From positions 18,980,120-19,044,119 of the forward strand of contig OX375880.1 in NCBI GenBank assembly GCA_947359465.1: DNA of 64,000 bases. The letters are read 5' to 3'. Within the stretch, counting starts at the first letter, position 1. Each line of letters starts with the position of its first letter. Under the pieces are notes generated by a model. It saw only the letters and a program-made list of their open reading frames with translations. It had not been told where the DNA came from and searched no databases. This DNA is from Metellina segmentata (Eukaryota > Arthropoda > Arachnida > Araneae > Tetragnathidae). Of the stretch, positions 57,365-64,000 are shown piece by piece. Both the position numbers and the translations under genes were made by a program.

Positions 57365-57796
57365 GGCCCGGTGCACACATCCGATTTTTTAACGTGCGGT
57401 ACCGAAGCTCAACTATGCACATATAACCGTGAAATGACGCAAGTACTTATTTCGCGCCATTTGCGATACATATTCTATCGAAGAAAACGTGTTTATTTCG
57501 CTTACTTGGTGCAAAAAAGTATTTTTTGAACCAAAATAGACGTTACTGGATGCAACCATTTATTAATTATTATTTATATTCGATTTATTTATAAAAACAA
57601 GGTACTTCAAACCGAAGAAGCTTGTGCGGCGAGCTGCTGCGCCGTGGGGAACTGCTGTGCTAATTGCAAGCAAGAGGGACGTACATCGCCGCGGCGGCTC
57701 CGGAGGCATATGTGCACTACTCCATGGGATCTTATGTATCTCAGATCGCACTTGCGTTGCGGCAGCGGCGGAAAAACTGGATGTGTGCACCAGGCC
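57365..57796. mobile_element. PIF/Harbinger-like MITE, 432 bp
   Basis: Terminal inverted repeats GGCCCGGTGCACACATCCG and (reverse complement of right end) GGCCTGGTGCACACATCCA are flanked by TAA on both sides (57,362-57,364 and 57,797-57,799). The TWA target and GGCC-starting ends fit PIF/Harbinger. The right part (57,625-57,790) is strikingly GC-rich with short frames in both strands; I see no transposase motif in it. Confidence 0.85.
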
Positions 57797-58333
57797 TAAA
57801 GGTTAAGCTTTCCGCTTGGCGAGGTTGCCATGGAAACCATAATCGAAAAACAGATGGGTTGCCTTTACCTGCCCTAACTCGTTACTAGAAATGCGCCAAG
57901 ATCGTTGCCACCGTTTTAAACGTATACTGAAGCTGTACCAATTTTTTATGTATAATTGCATTTGATTTTGATGTATAGAGGAAAATATAGGGACAGGTGT
58001 AAAAAGTTCATTATCAAAATATTTAAAAAAATTTTCCCCGGTTTTTTCAATTGCTATTGTTAGAGTTGCATTAAAGGTTCCAATCCTAACTATAACAATT
58101 AAAATATCTGATGAGAAAAAATACAAAATATTTGTGGAGAATGATCCTTTTACTCCATCTGACTCTAAGTACTTGAAATATTGTCGTGTGGGTACTGTAT
58201 ATTGATACCAATTACGGATCCCAATATTTCTTAAGGGACTTGTAAAATCAGGGAAATTTTTGTCACACTATCATGGAAATCAGGGAAATATCAGGGAACT
58301 TTTCTTCGATGATTTTGTTGCCACCCTGGGTCA

Positions 58334-58614
58334 TCAAAATCGTTCAAAAAATGTCCAAACAACCTCAAAGCCTGGTAAAATATTTCTAATATGTAATTTT
58401 TTATTTCTGACTGGAATTGTTGAATTGAAATTTTATAAATTCTCTGAAAGTTACTTTTAATAATCAGATTTACAATTCTCCCGAACTTTCTCTAGCTTGG
58501 CAAAATATGGCCCTTGCGCCATAAAACCAACCAATCAAACTCTATTATTCATAGGCCCCACATTTTATGCTAAAAAACAGGTTGTTTCGGAAGATGAGTA
58601 CAAAATTGAGACAG
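58334..58614. other. Candidate intron, short unassigned stretch
   Basis: No recognised feature. Confidence 0.35.
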
Positions 58615-58918
58615 GGCCGCGGTAACTCGGTTCTAAGGATAACTGACTAGAAACCGGAGGGTTGCGAGTTCGAATCCAACCAAGGACCGTCTTGTTCAAG
58701 GGCTGGTACACGTTGAATCTGTCGTGGCCTTCCAATGTCCTCACGTTGTAGTGGTGTGGTAGTTTGGAGAGTGGGGATATCAGCTCAGAAGTTCTAGTCA
58801 TCTGACCGTGGTTCAAAATGACGTGATTTTGACCTAGAATATTTCCCTTCGGTGATTGATCCCGGAACGTCGTCAATTGCCCGCTGTGTTGCTCCAATGC
58901 GAGGTTAATTAAAATAAC
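58615..58918 (+). repeat. SINE with type-1 head, full length
   Basis: Head CGCGGTAACTCGGTTCTAAGG, exact B box (GCGAGTTCGAATCCAACC), GACCGTCTTGTTCAAGG, GGCTGGTACACGTTGAATC, then the full body to TGCCCGCTGTGTTGCTCC and GAGGTTAATTAAAATAAC. Confidence 0.85.
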
Positions 58919-58958
58919 ATACTGCCTACTGTACACCGGGGCTTTTAATGATTTTAGC

Positions 58959-59270
58959 CGATCAACTGGTCTAGTGGTTAAGGTGTTAACCTCTAGATAG
59001 GAAGGTTCCTGGTTCCAATCGTGCATGGATGTTTGTAAGCGTATGGTGTAGAGGGGGCTGGTGCACCTTAAATCTCTCGTAGCCAAAACTCCTCACGTTG
59101 GGTTGGTGTGAAATTTTGGAAAGTGGGGTACCAGCTCGGGTGTTGCCTTGTCATCTGACCGTGGTTTAAAATTACGTGGTGTTGTCCTGGGATCTTTCTC
59201 TTAGGGGAATGATCTCGACCGCGGTCAATAGTCCGTTACGTTGCTCTAGTACGACGTTAAAATTAACAAT
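58959..59270 (+). repeat. SINE with type-2 head, full length
   Basis: Head GCCGATCAACTGGTCTAGTGG and TTAAGGTGTTAACCTC, a shortened B-box region (GGTTCCAATCG), then GCATGGATGTTTGTAAGCG and the full body to ACGACGTTAAAATTAAC. Confidence 0.85.
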
Positions 59271-59319
59271 TAAATTATTTAAAGACAATGTAACGCGCCA
59301 TCTTCGGATTACAATAGAA

Positions 59320-59563
59320 AGGTAATTGGTAATTTTTTAATTAACGTCGTACTAGAGTAAAACAACGGGCTATTGACGACGGTCCGGGATCAATCCCGCA
59401 AAGGAAAGATGCGATGACAACACGGTAAGACACGACAGATTTAAGGTGCACCAGCCTCCTCCAGACCATACGTTTACAAACATCTATCCTCGGACCCGGA
59501 TTTGAACCAGGAACCTTCCGATCTAGAGGCTAACACCTTAACCACCAGACCGGTTGGTTGGTT
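59320..59563 (-). repeat. SINE with type-2 head, internally deleted, reverse
   Basis: Reads on the + strand TTAACGTCGTACTAGAG, then GACGGTCCGGGATCAATCC, a deletion of the central body, then AGATTTAAGGTGCACCAGCC and the head CTAACACCTTAACCACC, GACCGGTTGGTTGG. Confidence 0.8.
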
Positions 59564-59573
59564 GCAATAGAAA

Positions 59574-59872
59574 GGTAATGGTAATTTTAGTTAACGTCGT
59601 ACTAGAGCAACACAACTGGCTATTGACGACGGTATGGGATCAGTCCCTTAAGGGAGAGATCCGAGGACAACACCTCGTAATTTTGATCCACGGTCAGATG
59701 ACGAAGCAACACCTGAGCTGGCACCCCACTCTACAAATTTCCACGACAAACCAACGTGATGACTTTCGGCCTCGACATATTTAAATAGCACCAGCCGCCT
59801 CTACACCATACGTTTACAAACATCTATGCCCAGACCCGGATTCAAACCAGGAATCGTTCGATCTAGAGCAAT
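59574..59872 (-). repeat. SINE with type-2 head, reverse
   Basis: Full body on the minus strand (GTTAACGTCGTACTAGAGC, GATGACGAAGCAACACCTG, GCACCAGCCGCCTCTACACC), with the head truncated after the B box (GGATTCAAACCAGGAATCG). It ends only about 35 bases before the acceptor of the GC-rich exon. Confidence 0.85.
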
Positions 59873-59906
59873 AGAAAGGAATTAACCACGTTCCTTTTCG
59901 TTTCAG

Positions 59907-60709
59907 ACGATAAAACTAAGGGCAGCGAGCCCTTGTCCCACGTCTTCGACGATCCCGTCTTCTGGCACCACTTCCAGACCGAAGTCCGGTCCGGCTCCTG
60001 GAGCTGCAACTTTTCCCCCTCCGTCCTCCAGGACACGGTCGCCAAGGACTCCGCCCTCTACAAGGACCCGACCGTCTTCCTAAAGCGCCGAGTCGGGGCA
60101 CAGCGCTGGGTCCGGTCCACCCACCAGTGGACGACCCTCGTCCTGGGGGCCTGCAAGGAGCTGGCCCGCAAGCAGCCCGGCAACTACACCAAGGAGCTGC
60201 GGGACCTGCACATGCTGGACGCCTTCGCGGACTACGTGGACCACCTGGACTACTTCCACCGAGTGGCCGACGTCATGGCCTCCAAGGGCATGGCAGTGAA
60301 GCCCTTCAGCCAGGACTCGTCTCAGGTGCACGACATCGACAAGCTGGATCCCGTGATGATGGTGGGCTACTCGGAGAGGTTCGAGGACAACGTCTCCACC
60401 TCGGTGTGGGACCTGTGTGTGGACAGGCACACCAAGGTGAACCCGCACCACCAGGCGCACTGCGTGTGGCACGACTGCTGCAAGGACGAGGGGGCGTGCG
60501 CCTTCTGCGAGGACTTCAGGACCAAGGCCTTGAGAGAGATGGTGTGCGATAAGGTGTCGAGGAGGCTGCAGAAGAACTTGGGTGGAAGGATGTTGCCCGA
60601 GATGTGGGACGTGGAGTTGGCGTATTATTCGGGGCTGCCCCAGGACTGGCTGGACAGGGCGGGCGAGATGATGCGGGACCTCAAAGAGGACAGCCCCGAC
60701 AAGGCGTAA
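59907..60709 (+). CDS. GC-rich terminal exon, DUF5662-like protein
   Basis: A strong acceptor (TTCCTTTTCGTTTCAG) ends at 59,906. The exon accepts phase 1, starts DDKTKGSEPLSHVFDDP and runs 267 codons to TAA at 60,707-60,709. Motifs, counted from L at 59,933: HDIDKLDP (133-140), GYSERF (145-150), DRHTKVNPHHQAHCVW (164-179) and LREMVCDK (200-207). The HD..K, H...NPHH and EM..D pattern is what I associate with DUF5662, a family without known function in phages, bacteria and large DNA viruses. His and Asp clusters suggest metal binding. There are nine cysteines (five within 181-192 and nearby) and two N-glycosylation sequons (NYT, NVS), compatible with secretion. GC content (over 60%) and C/G third positions contrast sharply with the window. 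Overlapping long frames on both strands are shadows of this composition. Confidence 0.8.
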
Positions 60710-60792
60710 TTTACCCGAATCGACTCTTTTTCGATTTCGATCCTGTGTGTTGTTATATCGATGTAGTGTAGCTATTTTTTGTCTTATTTGTA

Positions 60793-60798
60793 AATAAA
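60793..60798 (+). terminator. Poly(A) signal of the GC-rich gene
   Basis: AATAAA lies 84 bases after the stop codon, followed by a G/T-rich stretch (CTGGTGTTTTGTTTG) from about 60,813. This is a standard cleavage and polyadenylation site, so the exon at 59,907 is the last exon. Confidence 0.75.
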
Positions 60799-60845
60799 CG
60801 AACTGAATGAAGACTGGTGTTTTGTTTGAATTTTTCAATCTTCAT

Positions 60846-61065
60846 TTTGTTAGTTGAATCAACGTCGTGCTGGAGCGATGCTATATTGGACTGATTCTCC
60901 GGGATCCATCCCGAAGTTAAAGATCTGAGGACAATACGTTGGGGGTACGTTGTACTAAGGGGGCTGGTGCACGTTCAATTTGTCTGAACCTCAAATGTCC
61001 TCACGTTGACGGGGTGTGTAAGTTTGGCGAGTGTGTTGTGGCAGCTTAAGTGTCGCCCTTGTGAT
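60846..61065. repeat. Two SINE fragments, opposite orientation
   Basis: A reverse tail (TTGAATCAACGTCGTGCTGG, GGGATCCATCCCG; 60,846-60,935) is joined to a forward 5' half (GGGGCTGGTGCACGTTCAAT, CTCAAATGTCCTCACG; 60,955-61,065). Confidence 0.7.
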
Positions 61066-61882
61066 CTATTGCTTATTGAGATATTGATTATTCTCTTTGC
61101 ATCCATAATGAGTGGGTGAAAGCTCATTCGGATTTGACGAATGTGCATGACTCCAGAGAGTAGCTATGTATGAGTGAACGTAATAAATGCTGGCGTAGTT
61201 CGGATTTGCAAGGAAGCAGAATTGGTATGATCAAGTGTTATTTTCAATTTTTCTTGATCAATTTTGTTTGTCATCATTAAATGTGGCTTCTCGAGATTTA
61301 TTGATATCGCTGATTCTTTTTAAACCGTACATCCTACAAACAAATTTTACTAAAAAACCGATCCTCAAACAAATTCGTCTATTTTTCCAAACAGCTCGTC
61401 TATATTACAATCTGTAGCTTTGCAGTATCGCTGAAAGTATGCGTAAATGATAAGAATGTGACGATAGTGATCTCATAACAGAAAATATTAAGGAAACATC
61501 TGACGAGAGGTCAGAAGAATACAACTTAAAATTCCGATAGCACAATAGATTTTAATGATGACTAAATTTCACGTTAATAAATAAAAATGATAATTTTTTA
61601 AAATTTGTTTAGTAACCTACGTATGAAAAATATAATCAACTATCAGCATTTACTTTTCAAGTTCACACCTATTTATACTTTATAAAAATATTAAATTGAT
61701 TTCAACAAAAGAGAAATTTTGATACTTTGTAAAAATATAAATGTTCTTTGGGGAAAATAAAAGTCATCTGTCTGCGTGTCGGGGGAAAGTACATCAGCTG
61801 TGTCAATAACGCTGTCAGGCGGTGCTCGAAATCATTTCAGCGTGCGGTATACTAATCGCATCAGCTGACTATGTTTCCACCA
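61066..61882. other. Intergenic, nothing recognised
   Basis: AT-rich sequence downstream of the gene. No motif-bearing frame or repeat. Confidence 0.35.
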
Positions 61883-61887
61883 CTATA

Positions 61888-62602
61888 CAGGGTTCCCACG
61901 GTCCTTGAAAAGTCCTTAAAAGTCCTTGAATTCTTTTTTCCTAACTAGGGGCCCTTGAAAGTCCTTGAAAACTACGGAACTTGGTGAAAAGTCCTTGAAA
62001 GTACTTGATTTTTTTTAACAAGTACATAATTGTGTAATTTAGTCTTGCATTGGAAATTGTCCAGACTAGTTTCCTCCACAGCATGTGTGCCATTTGAGCC
62101 TCATTCTGAATAAAACCGGTGTTTCACGCTTTGACACTATGTGATATACTTATAATACTAGGTCTAGATCTCCACAGTATGGCTATCCGTCTAAGTTGAC
62201 ACTTCTGGTCTCCATTAAGACGGCCGCTTCTCATACTCTTCTTCGTGCCACCAAAAGAATTTATCGTACGATATTTTATCGCACGACGGAAATCGATATG
62301 AGTGCAAGTAGCCTGAAAGTTAGCATTGAAACAAGAAGCCCACTCTGCAACAAAAAAAAATCAGGTTCTGTGAGAAAAGAAAATCCAAATTGTTCCCAAA
62401 ATTGACAATAACCTTTCCCTTTTTTGACTAACAGTTGTATAAATTTTTTTTAAATATATTTTTCTTTTTAAGTGACAACTTTTGTGTATGCCTTGTTTTA
62501 GGTCGTTATAAAAAATTTTAGGTCCTTGAAAAATATTTTTTTGGTTTTGAAAAGTCCTTAAAAGTCCTTGAATTTATTTTGGATAAAGGTGTGGGAACCA
62601 TG
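61888..62602. mobile_element. DNA transposon with 5-bp duplication, GTCCTTGAAA repeats
   Basis: Ends CAGGGTTCCCAC and GTGGGAACCATG are inverted repeats flanked by CTATA (61,883-61,887 and 62,603-62,607). Subterminal tandem AAAGTCCTTGAAA blocks occur at both ends. No transposase. Same duplication length and end style as the element at 55,585. Confidence 0.75.
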
Positions 62603-62724
62603 CTATATGCCCAGCTGACTTTTTTCAAACTGTTCCTCATGATGCCTAGAATTACATTGACGAGTTTCAGCTTTGTTGATATCTTTTTTTCCCCCCATTT
62701 CAATTACTCATATAAAGACACTGG

Positions 62725-63270
62725 CTACTGTGTGGCCAGCACGGCGTTGCCCGTGACAGTTCTTTTCGTGGGGTCAGGTGTGACCACTGATTGCTAAACC
62801 CCGGTGAATGCTACGAATTCGTAGCCTCATCCCCACACGAATAACAGCCATAATGGCGTTGCTCGTGGTGTTTGTTTGCTTCGGAAACCAAATGGGAATT
62901 CAGCCTGAGGTCCCGATCTCTTGCGAAAATATAAATATTGAATTGAAAAATTATTTATTAAAAAAATCAAACGTATAGTTTCTATCTGGTGTCAAATTCT
63001 CCGCAGATTTCAAATCCGTTGACATTTTCAATTTACCTTTAACGATACCGATTTTACAAAAAATAATGCCAGCCAAAATGTTTTTTATTTTCTTGCTTTC
63101 TTTCGCTGAAATCGTTGGAGGGCAGGAAATGTAATCTGTTTATTTTTGGAATATTGGCGTGACGTCACATTCTCTTGCAAAAATATAAAAAATATTGAAT
63201 TAAAAATTTTTATTTATTTGAAGAAAATAATATTTTTAGGTATCGATTTCCACAGATTTCGAATCCGACG
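62725..63270 (-). mobile_element. Helitron family 2 fragment, reverse
   Basis: Left edge CTGTGTGGCCAGCACGGCG is the 3' terminal module with a mutated CTAG. Then TTGCCCGTGACAGTTC, TGGCGTTGCTCGTGG and GGCGTGACGTCACATTCTC. The 5' third is missing. Ends against SINE-like sequence. Confidence 0.7.
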
Positions 63271-63414
63271 TTAGTTAAAAACTACCAATTACTTGTTGGG
63301 GTTATTATTAAAGCTTTAATCTATATGGATTAAAATTATTTATACATTAAATTAATTAAAAATTACTGATGGTATGACCATTTTAATCTTATTATTTGTG
63401 AATAAACAAGGTAA

Positions 63415-63725
63415 AGTAATTTCAATTAACGTCGTTCTAGAGCAATACAACATGCTCTTGATGACGGTCCGGGATCAATCTCTTAAGGGAAAGTTCTGAG
63501 GACAACACCGCGTCATTTTGAACCACGGTCAGATGACGAGGTCGACACCCGAGCTGGCACCCCACTCTCTATACTTCCATACCACGCCAACGTGGAGTCA
63601 TTGAGACTACGACGGATTTAACGTGCAACAGCCCCCTTTGTACACGATGGTCTTTGATTGTGCATTCGAACTCGCATCCCGTCGGTTGTTAGTCCGTTGC
63701 TCTTCCAACTGAGCTATCGCGGCTC
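63415..63725 (-). repeat. SINE with type-1 head, full length, reverse
   Basis: The best type-1 copy. On the minus strand the head reads GGAGCCGCGATAGCTCAGTT, GGAAGAGCAACGGAC and GCGAGTTCGAATGC (B box), then GACCATCGTGTACAAAGGGG and the full body to ACGTTAATTG. It is tRNA-like, but the stems do not fold into a complete tRNA, so I do not call a tRNA gene. Confidence 0.88.
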
Positions 63726-63786
63726 CTTGAACGATATAGATAAAATGCTTTAAATTATCTCAAAATTGACACCTGCTTATCGAATG

Positions 63787-63975
63787 GGGACCGCGGTATC
63801 ACGGTTTTGGAAGAGAAACGGATTAGCAACAGGTGGGTTGCTAGGTCCAACCAAAGACCGTTCAGTACACTGAGGTTGGTGCACGTTAAATTTGTAGTGG
63901 CCTTAAATGTCATCTCATCTGTGGTGTTGTAGTTTGGAGTTAGCCTACATCAATTGCCTTGTCGTAAAAAAATAA
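63787..63975 (+). repeat. SINE with type-1 head, 3' truncated
   Basis: Head CCGCGGTATCACGGTTTTGG, GAAACGGATTAGCAAC, then CCAACCAAAGACCGTTC, GGTTGGTGCACGTTAAATTTG and the first part of the body. It stops near the window end. Confidence 0.75.
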
Positions 63976-64000
63976 TGTAGACTGACTGTTTAAAAGTTTT

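Larger units (their letters stand above)
55585..58328. mobile_element. DNA transposon with 5-bp target duplication, nested insertions
   Basis: Ends CAGGGTGGTAAC and GTTGCCACCCTG are inverted repeats flanked by GGTCA (55,580-55,584 and 58,329-58,333). Subterminal repeats are AATCAGGGAA types, near both ends. A Helitron (56,150-57,148) and a Harbinger-like MITE (57,365-57,796) are inserted. The superfamily is uncertain: the ends look hAT-like but the duplication is 5 bp. Confidence 0.7.

Noticed and set aside
60080..60838. Long minus-strand open frame and second plus-strand frame across the GC-rich exon
   Set aside because: Both overlap the DUF5662-like frame; GC-rich DNA has few stops, and neither peptide has motifs. 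They are shadows.
63600..63725. Functional tRNA gene on the minus strand
   Set aside because: It has A- and B-box sequence, but no complete cloverleaf, and runs straight into a SINE body. The same holds for all other tRNA-like heads here.

Overview
This is an AT-rich window of animal nuclear DNA, packed with transposable elements, with few genes. Features that point to an animal are introns with GT/AG borders, AATAAA poly(A) signals, a TATA promoter, tRNA-headed SINEs, Jockey-type LINE fragments, Helitrons, and hAT, Harbinger-like and piggyBac-like elements. The RNase H end of the LINE at 33.6 kb looks like copies I associate with spider genomes, so an arthropod, probably an arachnid, is my best guess. 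That is from memory and is not proved by the window.

Layout. 0-5 kb: SINE and Helitron fragments, a piggyBac-like MITE and a possible gene 3' end at 2.4 kb. 5.9-8.2 kb: a broken Jockey reverse transcriptase cut by a 1,050-bp Helitron. 8.6-10.4 kb: two candidate exons of a gene that begins upstream. 10.4-19.4 kb: a 9-kb array of a 25-bp minisatellite with 31-bp variants and higher-order duplication. 20.4-26.2 kb: a tandemly duplicated, transposon-like unit with reverse Helitrons and a broken transposase. 26.7-34.6 kb: dense nested hAT elements, Helitron and SINEs, then a LINE RNase H open frame. 36.8-37.1 kb: a well-formed promoter. 38.0-39.2 kb: a hAT element. 42.3-42.8 kb: a 43-bp satellite. 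47.5-49.7 kb: two broken transposases. 49.8-58.3 kb: Helitrons with nested hAT and Harbinger elements. 58.6-59.9 kb: a SINE cluster. 59.9-60.8 kb: a very GC-rich terminal coding exon. 61-64 kb: more repeats.

The most interesting system is a candidate single gene on the + strand, spanning about 37.0-60.8 kb. A promoter carries a perfect kappaB palindrome, an antioxidant-response-type site, two inverted CCAAT boxes, a TATA box and a heat-shock element. It precedes a short first exon with a GTAAGT donor. Two possible second exons follow: one encodes a short cytosolic-type start (44.4 kb) and one a signal peptide (45.8 kb). Both end in phase 1. The GC-rich terminal exon at 59,907 accepts phase 1 and encodes about 267 residues with the histidine and acidic motifs I associate with the DUF5662 family of phages, bacteria and large DNA viruses. 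If the model holds, one stress- or immune-responsive promoter would drive secreted and cytosolic forms of a protein perhaps acquired from a microbe or virus. Joining the exons is inference and needs RNA evidence.

Most remaining open frames are chance frames in repeats. I found no CRISPR array and no intact functional tRNA or rRNA gene.
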